This document shows, piece by piece, positions 1-10,478 of a DNA stretch of 13,062 nucleotides. A model generated the notes under the pieces. That model ran no database searches. It had not been told where the DNA came from and worked only from the letters and a program-made list of their open reading frames with translations. The stretch's first letter is position 1. Every line of letters starts with the position of its first letter. Source of the stretch: Syncephalastrum monosporum B8922. Lineage: Eukaryota > Mucoromycota > Mucoromycetes > Mucorales > Syncephalastraceae. Location: NCBI GenBank assembly GCA_000697355.1, contig JNEN01000635.1, forward strand, positions 1 through 13,062. The letters are read 5' to 3'. The position numbers and the translations under genes are program-made.

Positions 1-399
1 ATTTCTAATGTGGCAGGAAGGATGGAGAGAATGTTCGATGGGTCGCACCAAGTATCTACGTAATCATGCATAGAAGTGTGTATGGCTGATGTCAAAAGGA
101 TCCAACAGACGCTTGGATGGTTGCACCAAATAAAAGGAAAAAGACATGTAGAATGTAAGTGGAGCTATGAATGAGTGAGGGATGTTTCGTCTTTGTGCCA
201 CCTAAATATTACTTTACGCACGCACACAAGACCCTATCCACCCCCTTTAACTCTTTTTTATTGGTATTTTGTTTGCTCTTCCTTTTCCTTTTCTCTCTGT
301 CTCTTTTTTTTTTATTCCCTTTGCGAAGTTTGATACCTATCCTATATACACGCAATGTTGGCAGATGCTTATGGTAAGTGCGAGTCCTGAGTGAGTAGC
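1..399 (+). promoter_or_regulatory. Upstream region of the Rab4-like gene
   Basis: No coding region is supported here. Positions about 249-320 form a strongly pyrimidine-rich tract (T and CT runs), which is common just upstream of fungal start codons. An in-frame TGA at 388-390 closes the reading frame 12 bases before the ATG at 400, so the downstream protein does not extend into this stretch unless an unseen 5' exon exists. I could not identify a convincing TATA or CCAAT box. Confidence 0.45.
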
Positions 400-1509
<1,110 letters not shown>

Positions 1510-2160
1510 TATACCTCTTTTTTCTTTTTCTTTTTTATTATACACCTCCATGGACACTCACTCTCGATGCACGCACACACACACTCGCACTCGCACACAC
1601 ATGCCATCCAGCGATGCACTGCATACACAACACCATGCACACATATACACCCCGCTATCTTATTTTTTTTTCTCCCTTCTCTACTCTTTTACCCATTTGA
1701 ACATAGCCCTGTCTCCTTTCTGTATTTGCATTTGACACACGCGCTGTGCACAAGATACATGCGTAGAGAAGGATCATACTCCTTCTCCTTTTGTTATATC
1801 CTGAATACGCAACCGGCTCGATTCCCCTTCCCCAGAGTCAATTTTGACGTTGTATATTTCATCATTGCCAAAGATTTAGAGCCTCTTCACTGTAACCCTC
1901 TGATATATCGCTTTCGTTGCTGCTGGTCCATTGGATGTCTATACAAACCTTACAGGTTTGCATTGGTTCTTTCTCTCTCCCCCCCCCTCCAAAGCAAGAG
2001 CGAACGGCCTCGATCGTAATTGCTTCTCTCAAATAATTCCTTGCATACATGCGATAGACCGAACAACTGTTGTGCCAAATTCTTCAAACAAAAAACTTTA
2101 CAATCTATTTTGTGCGAAATTTAAGAACAAGGTATATAATGCATTGTACAAGTATCTAAA
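1510..2160. other. Convergent intergenic region (3' flanks of Rab4-like and OYE genes)
   Basis: No gene is supported. It starts with T-rich sequence after the Rab4 stop, holds the CA-rich repeat at 1569-1602 and a CT/C-rich run at about 1970-1989, and becomes AT-rich toward the end of the oxidoreductase gene. Open frames here encode only low-complexity His/Thr/Phe-rich translations. No canonical AATAAA was seen for either flanking gene. Confidence 0.6.
1569..1602. repeat. CA-rich simple repeat
   Basis: An imperfect (CA)n tract interrupted by two CTCGCA units, just after the Rab4-like gene. This is ordinary microsatellite sequence and probably length-variable. Confidence 0.8.
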
Positions 2161-3408
2161 TTATGCTTGGGTAGGATCTACAACTGCAGCTTGCTTATCA
2201 CCCGTTGTGTCTGCCTCAGCAGAGTAGGTCGGATAGTCGGTGAAGCCTTTGTCACCACCATAGTAAAATGTACTGCGGTCATACGGATTCAGAGGCCAGC
2301 CATGCTTGAGGCGCAACACAAGATCAGGATTGGCAATATAGCCGCGCCCAAAGGATATGAGGTTGCCGGTCCGGTTGGCGGTGTCCTCGGCGAGTTTGAG
2401 GTTGTTGGTATAGCCATCCGCAGAAATGAAGGGGCCTTTCCATATCGCTCTGAAAGGATCGAGGGTCACGAGCTCCTTGGTCTTATCATCAGGTGGGGCA
2501 TAGGTGTCACGGGGTTCGACAAAATGAAGGTAGGCGAGATTCGGGTGTCTGGCTTGCAGCTGCTCGGTGAGATATCCCCAGGTTTCATACGGCGACTCGT
2601 CTTCCATGCTCTGGAAGCCCATGAACGGCCCGAACCGCACCGCTGTCCGTTCCTCACCCACCGCGTCCACGACCGCATCGACGGTCTCAAGCACGAGGCG
2701 TGCGCGATTTTCGATCGAGCCACCGTACGCGTCGGTACGCTGGTTGGAGGATGTGTTGATAAACTGATCAAGCAAATACCTGCGCGACAGAAACAAGAAG
2801 GTTCACTGTGAGTTCCCAAGTCGAACCTCGCTCTTCTCTTTGCCTTACCCGCCAGCAGCGTGCAGTTCCACCCCGTCAAACCCAGCCCGGATGGCATTGT
2901 GGGCGGCCTTTACGAAATCCTGAATAATATCCTTGATTTCCGGGATCGTCAGCGCGTGAGGCACGACATACGGGCCGCCGTCAAAGAGGTTGTTGCCTTT
3001 GGCCGCAATGGCCGACGGGCCGACGGGCTGTTTGTGCACATGCATCCAGTTGGGAGAGGCAGCGCGGCCAATGTGCCACAGTTGATCAAACATGACGGCT
3101 CCCTTGGCATGGACGACTTCCGTCACTTTTTTCCCCCCTGCAACCTGTTCGTCGGACCAAATACCAGCCGCGCCTGGATAAGCACCCTGGTCAGGCGAGA
3201 TCACCGTCGCTTCTGCAATGAGGAGACCGCCCGACGTGGCACGCTGCCGGAAATATTCGACCATGGAAGTCGTCGGCACACCCGTCGTGATCGGTGTGCG
3301 CATACGTGTGGTGGGTGCCATTACGACGCGGTGCTGCAGTTGGTGAGCGCCGACCTTGATGGGTTGAAAGAGTGCGCTTGAAGAAAGGGAGGAAGCTGGG
3401 GTTACCAT
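2161..3408 (-). CDS. Old Yellow Enzyme family NAD(P)H:flavin oxidoreductase
   Basis: FMN-dependent ene-reductase of 392 aa (yeast OYE1 is 400 aa). The family reduces activated C=C bonds of enones and related electrophiles using NAD(P)H. Two exons, 3408-2849 and 2779-2161, joined by a 69-nt GT-AG intron (2780-2848) in phase 2. Along the protein: N-terminal RVVMAPTTRMR (27-37; the Thr lies near the flavin in OYE1), QLWHIGR at 109-115, the VELH active-site strand with His183, then Tyr188 (equivalent to the OYE1 proton donor Tyr196), DAYGGSIENRAR, and near the C-terminus FGRGYIANPDL for FMN phosphate binding, ending in the usual YDRxTFY...DYPTY. No signal peptide is seen. Oddity: the position equal to OYE1 Asn194 is Gly186 (HAAGGYL), split from its neighbour by the intron. 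Start: ATG at 3408, with a TATA-like box about 70 nt upstream. Physiological substrate unknown. Confidence 0.93.
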
Positions 3409-3477
3409 GATATGGTGAAGAAATTGTTGTTACTGAAGATGCTATTGTGTCGGTGGCAGGACGTTATGCACAAAAGG

Positions 3478-3485
3478 TATTTATA
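3478..3485 (-). promoter_or_regulatory. TATA-like box of the OYE gene
   Basis: On the minus strand this reads TATAAATA, about 70 nt upstream of the ATG at 3408. The position is compatible with a core promoter; this is a sequence match only. Confidence 0.4.
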
Positions 3486-4065
3486 TGTTTTATCTGCACA
3501 ACAGATTTGTCAGAGGTGGAAAATAATTACAAATTGCTTGCACAAACTTTCTTCTCGAATTTGTCATGCGTGATGGCACAGTTGTAGCTGTAGTGGTACG
3601 CATGGTAAGGTTCGCGAGTGTATTGAGATCTCTTTGCTTACAAATGTATCATTCGTAATAAAGGGGTAGCACAACATGCTTATCCGTGGTTACATGGAAA
3701 GCCACGTACGCTTGTGCCACATGTAAGCACTACCGACTTAAGCAAATTTACGCGCTCCATGGGTCATACGCGTCCATCTTTTTCGGCCCCAAGAATCAGC
3801 GGCACGCGATTGATCTACTGTCCATACGTAAGCACGCATGCCATAATTTTCTGTAAACCCTGGATGTCACAAAGAGAAAAGGTAACTATTGCACAAGATG
3901 GATTTGATGATGTTCTAAGTTTTGCAATATGTGTAACTTGTACGTCGACAACCCTCCAAGCCTCCACTGCCACACGAAATTGGGTTACCGATAGACACTC
4001 CAATCGAGTTTATAATGGCGAAAGACGAATAATGTTGAAATACGATAACATAGATTCTCATAGTC

Positions 4066-4084
4066 ATATATATATATATATATA
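4066..4084. repeat. (AT)n microsatellite
   Basis: Nineteen bases of uninterrupted alternating A and T. Simple repeat in the intergenic region. Confidence 0.9.
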
Positions 4085-4104
4085 ACAAGCCGTTAGCGCA
4101 TATG

Positions 4105-4118
4105 TGTACATATGTACA
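4105..4118. repeat. 14-bp perfect palindrome
   Basis: TGTACATATGTACA is its own reverse complement and lies 20 bases after the AT repeat. It could be a dimeric protein-binding site or chance in AT-rich DNA; nothing else identifies it. Confidence 0.5.
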
Positions 4119-4831
4119 GAAGCCACATGCGCTTGTCCAGAAGAAGATCAAATTCGTATGAGACTTGTATCTCCAACGACCCACTGGCTGTGCAGAAGTA
4201 TATCGATACGATGTGAATACAATCGACTGACCCTTTATAGGTAAACACAGTTGTGACGTCTGAGACACGAATAACTAGAAGAGTCGAGGAGTTCTTTTAA
4301 ACAGAATTGACTTGCGTCAGAAGGACGGCGAGGATCACGTGTGTTGATGTCAACTACATAAGCAGCGATGACATTTCTACTGTCTATAACAACATCTATA
4401 GCCCGGAAAATATACTTTCCGAAGCCATAAGTATGAAAACCAATGAAGCGCACATTTAGAGAACTTCGAAAGCAAACCAATATAATCTTCATGTTCGACA
4501 AAATAAATGAACAGAGCAGAGCCGACAGAGAAGCTTTCAATTTGGGATGCTAAGAAACTCTTGAAATATGCTCCACTCATAATACCGCCGAGATCGAGGT
4601 ATATCTTTCCGGTTGTTACACTAAGTCCTCCAGTCTAGCTGATAATCAACGCTCGGACTCGACCGCAGCAGGGTGCCAAAATTAAAGAGTTCTATTGCGA
4701 CGTAACAGCGTGCGTTGCCGAAAATAGATTTCCCTCTTTGAGGGCAAGAAACAGAAAAAAAAAAGTAGATGAACAGAGGGAGAGCATAGTAGTATGTATA
4801 TATATTTATGTATGGAGATGGTGCAGCGTAC

Positions 4832-7800
4832 TTAGGCGTTCAACAGGCCAAAAAGATTATGGAAGGAGTGGTTGCTTGCAACCTGGTATACAAGCCAGAT
4901 CACCATCACTATTGAGGCGGAAACAGGAAAAAAAAAGTTAGATTTTTGAAACAGAAGGCTGAAATTCAAACTTACGGCAAAGCAGAGGCACCCAGAACGA
5001 AAACAGGCGCTGATCGCGGCGTTTTCGGTCTTCCATGGTTTCGAGGCCGCTGGTGTAGAAACTATCATAGGACGAGCTGGCAGCTGGTACGGATGGTATA
5101 GAAGAGGAGGTGGAGGGCGTGGCAGAAGCGGTAGAGGGATTGGCGGGGGGGGCTGTAGTGGGGGGAACGTAAGCTGAAACATGGTGCTGTTTCCGATTGG
5201 GTCGCTGGGACGTGGTTTCTTGCTGGCTGTTGCTACGTGCGCCCATGGCATAGGCCAGCGCCATGTACCAAGCAAGGGTCTGCTCGGGCTCCTCGGTGCC
5301 GGTCTTGCGCTGCTCGTTGGAGAACAAGACCGACATATTGGCAATCATGGCGGTGGGACGCGGCAGCTGCAAGAGGTGGTCTGCAATGTTTTTCAGTCCG
5401 AGATCCGAAGGCTTGGCCGGCATGTTGTTCTTTAAGTTTTGCAGGAACGAGCTGTCCGAAGGTGCCCGCTGGTGCTTGGGCTGCTGGAAATGCGAGAGTG
5501 TGCGCTGCATCCAGGTGCTGCCTTTTGGACTTTGTTCTGGCTCGTCATCCGAGGATGACACACCGGCATGCTCGCCGACGGCTTCAGCGTCAAGAATTTC
5601 ATCTGCCGAATTGCATGTATTGTCTTCCTGCTGCAGATATTGAATAGACGCCACGCCCCGGCCCCTCCGCCGGCGCAGACCTTCTTGAGAGATAGCCGAG
5701 CTCAGACTGGTAGTCGATGTGTCGGAAAGATAAAGGTGCTGCTGAACATCCACGACATCCAGTCGCTCATCCTCAACGTCGCTTCCTCCGAGCCATACGC
5801 TGTCGGCATCCGACTCCCCCTCGCCGTCCTCCTCTGCTTCGTATTCGTCGAAAGAAGTGTCCACGTCGGCACTCATCGTGTCGGACAACGCGCCATCGTA
5901 TCCAGACGATTCAGAGGTCTCCTTGTCGACCAGCGGCATATAACTGAGGAGAAGGGTGCGCATGGTGTTGTCCTTGGCGAGATGCATCGGGCGCTTGCTC
6001 GTCATCGAGATCGGTTCCGGGTCCGCGTCGCCGTCCTCCAGCAGGATGCGTGCGACGTTTTCGTGGCCGTACAGTGCTGCATAGTGAAGTGCGGTGTAAC
6101 CGTTCTTATCCGTCGCGTCTGCAAAACAGCCGAGATCCAACAGTGCCAATGCGAGTTTGCCAAAACCGAGCATAGCTGCCAGATGCAGCATCGTGTGGCC
6201 CTGGGCATTGACCATTGAGACATCGTCGGGTTGCACGTCCTCCATTGTATCCATGACCTCGAGGACTTGGATGATGCCACGCTCGAGGTTAGTCACAGAA
6301 TGTTGTTGGCCCTTGCCCTTGTCTCCGTTGGAGGAACCATTGGTGTCGGACGTGTTCTGCTGTTGTTGGTTGTTCTGGTTGCCGCCCTGCACAATGCGCA
6401 TCGCAATCTCGCGTGCATCCTCGACACGGCCGGTCATTTTCAGACCGACCACTTGGAGTGCAAGTTCCATCAATGCTCGGTCATTCTCATTGTAATAAGT
6501 GAAGAGCACGACGTCTTGGCTGTCCATCACGGGATACTCCTTGAAACAGACGACGACCGCACCGGGTTCGGTGGCGGGTGGTAAGATGCAGACGAGCGTG
6601 TTGGGCGACCAGTAATGGGTCGTGGACGCGGCCACCTCACCAAACATAACGGTCAGGCCTGGTCGGAAGTTGGTGCCTAGCATCGTGACCTCAATGCCGC
6701 CGAAGGTGGGGCCTTCGCTCGGGATGAGTCTCTGCAGCTGGGGTCGCTCCACCGCCGCAGGTGGGACAGGTGAGGTGGATGTGCTGGGATTTCGTTCTAC
6801 CGACTGTGCACTGGAAGGTATGGGTCCGAGCAGGTCTGCATTCATAGACGCCATCTGTTGCTGCAGAAGCGCCTCCATGGGCAAGGGCGACGATTTGTTG
6901 GAGACAGGCATCATGTCCTGCTCAGGCCGCGGCTGAATCGATGGTTGCTGTTGTTGTTGTTGGGTTTGTGGCTGTTGATGCTGTAACGGTGATTGTTGCT
7001 GTTGCTGTTGTACCGGATTAGGAAAGTGATTAAATGCCTGCAGTGCAGGGACATTCGCCATGGTTGACGGGACCGCTTGCTGGTTGAAAGGCGGAAAGAC
7101 GGCACTGGTTGGCATCATCTGAGGATTATGCTCGGCTTCAAGACGCGGTCGTTTGCGACCCGCCTTGACTTTGTTGGACTTGTGGTCATCGGTGATCATG
7201 ATGGGTGGCGACATGCCCGTCGCGACCTGTTTGCCGCTGTGATCCAACATCTCAAAATAGATACTTCATTGAGAGAGAGAGAAAAAAAAGAGCTAAGCGT
7301 GAGCATGACACATGACAAGCATGAATACGTGGCACTAACCAAAAGCCAAGGCGTTCATTATGGTGCCGGCAATAGCATGTGATACGTGTGGGCAGAATTG
7401 TGTCTCCCGAGCTAAAGTCAACGACTTCGGAGCAGTTAAACAGTAGCACCTTTTGCTCCTCGAGCGCAAGTGACTTTTCGTCATCGACAGGTCGTTTGTC
7501 CTCGTCGGTCTCCGTCTTGACTCTATTTTCTTTCCGGCGTTGGGAGCGTTTGCGCTTTAAAAAAAAGAAAGAAGAAAGGTCGGTAAGTCGAAAAATAAAA
7601 TAACTGCATTTTTTGGGCTCACCTCGCGTTGAATGCAACCGAGACAGGTGACAACTTTTTTTGAAGGATCGCTCGCACAGATGACACGCGCACGTAGGAA
7701 AAGCATCTTTTCAGGCTGGATTGGCATATTGTTATTATCGAGACCGGCGACGTTGGCGATGCGTGTGCCATTGGGCGCAGTGGTGAGCATGATCTGGCGC

Positions 7801-8895
7801 TTAAGTTTATCCTTCGCGACCATGGTCTCTGGCAACTTTAGGTGAGACCACCACTGGGCTTTGTCACCATCATCGGTGACGAGCTGGATGCAAAGTTTGA
7901 TCTGTGTTTCGACGCGCGATTTCGCACCGGTTTGCGGCACGCCAAGAACACGAATTTGCATGCTGCGGACAAGAGGAGAGGGGGGGAAAAAGATGAGACG
8001 AGAAAGAAAGCTGATGAAATAGTATGAGTAAATTACCCAGGGCTCTTTGAGATCGAATCCAGAGGGGTGTCCTGTTTGTAAGCGAGTTCTCGTGGAACTA
8101 AAGGTGCTGCTTGGGTGGCGTTTCCGTCAGGAGAAGGCGCTTGCGCTTTTTGGGCCGTTGAGTCGGAATTACTAACGGTAAATTGTCAGCGATTGTCCAC
8201 ACTTTTTGGGTACTGTCGGGGGAAGCTTACAACGATCCCGGAAGTTGAACGGGATAATTCGATGACAAGTAATCCGTAAAGTTGCGGGCGAGGTTCGGGA
8301 TCGCCTGTGGAAAAGGATTGTGCGTAACATTGGAAAGGAACTACATGAAGGATAATAAAGCCCAATGTTAAAAAAAAAAGAATGGACGTAAAAAATCAAG
8401 TCCTTTTTTTCCACATACGTTGTTCACACCAGACCAGAAGGTTTGGTTCGTCTCAGGCGTGGCAGAAGTGGCAGGCTGCAGAGGATCCACAATGTTGTCA
8501 TGTTGCTGTTGAAGGGATGGCATGTGAGACATGGTCATAGACTGGGGCGTGGTTTGGAGCGGATGGTCGGATTGGGGCGACATGGCTTGGTGATGGTCTA
8601 AGGAATGCTGCGATGGAGGAGAATTGGTGTCCATTCTCGACGGGGACTCGGTCGAGGCCTCAGCCATAGCGTGGTCCTCTTCGAACGACGGCTGTCCAGG
8701 CTGTCTAGATTGTTGTTGCATAAAATAAAGCGGGTTATCGGGCGAGAGTTGGTCGAGTTTGTAGAAGAAAGATTGCTCCATAAGAGGATGCTGAATGTGG
8801 CTGGACTCGTCTTGGGGTTCACTCGTTGATGATCCTGACGGGGAATCGGGAGAGTCTTCTGAAGGCACATCCAACGATGGGCTGGAATTGCGCAT
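4832..8895 (-). CDS. MGA2: Spt23/Mga2-like membrane-anchored transcription factor (TIG + ankyrin)
   Basis: Predicted 1201-aa regulator (yeast Mga2 1113 aa, Spt23 1082 aa). In yeast these are ER-anchored precursors released by the ubiquitin-proteasome system to activate the fatty-acid desaturase gene OLE1. Exons: 8895-8419, 8304-8231, 8171-8037, 7962-7623, 7554-7340, 7263-4976, 4908-4832 (3606 nt with stop); all introns are GT-AG and phases fit. Order: Ser/Pro/Gln-rich N-terminus; conserved domain from about 205 (QIRVLGVPQTGAKSRVETQIKL) through CLGCIQRE to a basic RKRSQRRK (343-350, likely nuclear localisation) and CYCRHHNERLGF; ISPPIMITDDHKS-like block near 430-444; Gln runs (about 499-520); TIG/IPT fold (about 588-670); ankyrin repeats (about 767-833, two clear and a weaker third); acidic stretch; one transmembrane helix (about 1167-1187) with a 14-residue tail. 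The start has an upstream in-frame TAA. No PPxY or LPKY Rsp5 site was seen. Shares an upstream region with the divergent homeobox gene. Confidence 0.92.
4909..4975 (-). other. Last intron of the Mga2-like gene, inside the transmembrane helix
   Basis: A 67-nt intron with donor C|GTAAGT and acceptor CAATAG, phase 1. Spliced, it joins the first half of the hydrophobic helix (ending WVPLLC) to the second half (starting MVIWLVYQV). Unspliced, the frame reads 12 further residues, RKFEFQPSVSKI, and stops at 4938-4940. Confidence 0.85.
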
Positions 8896-9335
8896 GTTTT
8901 GCGTTGAGGGTTACAAGGCGAAAACAAAAACAAAAAGAGAGAGCAAAAGACGATATTCAGCCATTTTTGTTTGGGCTCTTCTACAAACGCAATCGCATCA
9001 ATTTCAGATCCCGACACAGATGAGAGAGAGGATGGTGTGCCTGGGAGTGCGTGAGTTGTGGAGGCACTCTGCAAACATTGCACGAGGCCGTCCGATGACT
9101 GTGCCACACTTTTTATGTCTATCCTGCTCCATGTACGTAATCGAAACATTGCATTCCTTCACCTCACCTATTCTCTTTTGCCACTATATCACCTCGTCGA
9201 ACTATTCAGCTATTTTTTGTTTTTTTTTTTTCCTTCTCAAACCCTTCGATTTAATATTCATTCCATAGACACACTCATGATAGAAGAGCATGGGTTGACT
9301 ATCTATAGATACGTTACATACATCTATTAGTTATG

Positions 9336-9348
9336 GGTACGAAGTACC
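9336..9348. repeat. Short inverted repeat (5-bp arms, 3-bp loop)
   Basis: GGTAC, then GAA, then GTACC, in the divergent promoter region. Possible dyad binding site; short enough to occur by chance. Confidence 0.35.
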
Positions 9349-9684
9349 GGGTCACATGGTGCATTTTACAGTTCTCCGCACACGATAAATTTCTACGCAG
9401 TTCTCGCTGTCAGAAAAGAAACCCGATCCTGTAGATATGAAGCTGAACTGTCGTGCCTCCTACTCACCCGGAGTTCAGTCGCTCAAAGCACTGCAACATA
9501 AAAGATACCATTATACGTGATCTTATGGATAAAAATAATATACATATTTTCCCACATTTGCTAATTTATCACTGCTGAAGTGCAGCGGTTTAAAGATATA
9601 TGACGATGTCTACAAAGATATATCACAGCAGCTCCTCCATTGCGTGAAATACTGTGCCCTCATCTTCCATACATGTGCTTTTGA

Positions 9685-9706
9685 CCAATAACACGATCTT
9701 TATAAG
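9685..9706 (+). promoter_or_regulatory. CCAAT and TATA elements of the homeobox gene
   Basis: CCAAT at 9685-9689 and TTTATAAG at about 9699-9706 precede the ATG at 9759 by roughly 70 and 55 bases. The order and spacing fit a eukaryotic core promoter. Sequence match only. Confidence 0.5.
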
Positions 9707-9758
9707 GCACTCTAACTCGTGTGTTTTGGATTTACCCAGCTTTCGTTTACTTGCCTAG

Positions 9759-10391
9759 ATGGCCACTACACGAATTAATCCACCGGAATACAGTGAAAAT
9801 ATCGAAGAGCACACATCCGAAAGCGAGACCCATTTCTATGGCACAAGCAATCCGAACACCTGCAATAATATGAATCCTGAGAATAGCAACAACGAAGCAG
9901 ACGAGGATAGCGGCGAGGACAATACGGATTATGTTCGCCGCCAGCGTTTCAGCTCACAAGAACTCAAAACCTTGGATGGTGTGTTTCTCCGCTGCAGGTT
10001 CCCATCCCGTGAGATCAAACTCGATCTGGCACAAAAGCTGCATACAACACCTCGCCGTATCCAGACCTGGTTCCAAAACAAGCGGGCTGCCCATCGACGG
10101 GCAGAAGAACGCCATGCGCTGAGCGGCTCTCCAGGAGATAATGACACCCTCCAGGATGCCATCCCACCATCGTCATTCTCAACCATGCCGCAACAAGAAA
10201 TAGACGACCCAACTAACTGCTCAAGTAGTCCTGGTAGTGCGCCTCTTGTGCTGGAGCCTGTACCCTTGTCAAATCCGACCGCAATGACCTTGAAAATGCA
10301 ACCCGAGTCACCTTACCGGAGCCATCCTTTGTTGAGTCATGATTATCCCGCGAGTCATTTTGTTCACGACAGAGACAACAGCGACACTTGA
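9759..10391 (+). CDS. Homeodomain transcription factor
   Basis: An uninterrupted 210-aa frame encoding one homeodomain at about residues 60-117. It starts with the basic arm RRQRF, has helix 1 around ELKTLDGVF, and helix 3 RRIQTWFQNKRAAHRR, with Trp104, Phe105, Asn107 and Arg109 matching the invariant homeodomain residues W48, F49, N51 and R53; Gln106 is the specificity residue 50. The N-terminal 58 residues are rich in Asn, Glu, Ser and Asp (acidic and disordered, possibly activating); the C-terminal 90 residues are Pro/Ser-rich with no recognised domain. The start is supported by a TAG immediately upstream of the ATG and by CCAAT/TATA elements. It is intronless, unlike the other genes here. 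It converges on the acyltransferase gene with 87 bp between stops. A nuclear DNA-binding role is safe; target genes are unknown, and I would not equate it with a named yeast factor. Confidence 0.88.
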   Translation: MATTRINPPEYSENIEEHTSESETHFYGTSNPNTCNNMNPENSNNEADEDSGEDNTDYVRRQRFSSQELKTLDGVFLRCRFPSREIKLDLAQKLHTTPRRIQTWFQNKRAAHRRAEERHALSGSPGDNDTLQDAIPPSSFSTMPQQEIDDPTNCSSSPGSAPLVLEPVPLSNPTAMTLKMQPESPYRSHPLLSHDYPASHFVHDRDNSDT

Positions 10392-10408
10392 GCTGCGCTA
10401 AAAACAAA

Positions 10409-10414
10409 AATAAA
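10409..10414 (+). terminator. Poly(A) signal of the homeobox gene
   Basis: A canonical AATAAA 18 bases after the TGA stop at 10389-10391, within the short gap before the convergent acyltransferase gene. Confidence 0.6.
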
Positions 10415-10478
10415 GCATCTGTATGCCGGATGATTCAATGTATGAAAGGCTGTAACTTTATATAATGATATCAATATT

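Larger units (their letters stand above)
3409..4831. other. 1.4-kb intergenic region without a supported gene
   Basis: This separates the start of the OYE gene from the end of the Mga2-like gene. It has more AT than the flanking genes, an AT microsatellite (4066-4084), a 14-bp perfect palindrome (4105-4118) and a second AT-rich stretch near 4796-4815. Short open frames occur (plus 3714-4085; minus 4235-4540 and 4377-4580), but none shows a recognisable domain or continues across plausible splice sites. I see no tRNA, terminal inverted repeats or transposase motifs. It may contain the distal OYE promoter and the Mga2-like 3' UTR. Confidence 0.55.
8896..9758. promoter_or_regulatory. Divergent intergenic region between Mga2-like and homeobox genes
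   Basis: The two genes are transcribed away from each other across 863 bp, so both promoters must lie here. Near the homeobox gene are CCAAT and TATA elements. A T-rich run lies at about 9215-9231, and an inverted repeat GGTAC-GAA-GTACC at 9336-9348. Open frames in this stretch are low-complexity Phe/Leu-rich translations without domains. Confidence 0.6.

Noticed and set aside
1567..2019. 150-aa plus-strand frame after the Rab4-like gene
   Set aside because: Translation of the CA repeat and T/C-rich 3' flank (His/Thr, then Phe/Leu runs); no domain, no conserved look.
2167..2811. 214-aa plus-strand open frame
   Set aside because: Antisense to the second exon of the OYE gene, which has unmistakable family motifs; the translation has no domain.
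2860..3381. 173-aa plus-strand open frame
   Set aside because: Antisense to the first OYE exon; a shadow of that coding sequence.
3714..4085. 123-aa plus-strand frame in the intergenic region
   Set aside because: Ends in the AT microsatellite, has no recognisable motif, and no joining exon could be found.
4235..4640. Two overlapping minus-strand frames, considered as a broken gene or transposon remnant
   Set aside because: The frames (4540-4235 and about 4638-4377) show no transposase, integrase or other motif I recognise, and no single splice joins them convincingly. A protein search of both frames against repeat libraries would decide.
5568..6218. 216-aa plus-strand open frame
   Set aside because: It lies wholly antisense to the TIG/ankyrin exon of the Mga2-like gene, has no recognisable domain, and is explained by codon bias of the opposite strand.
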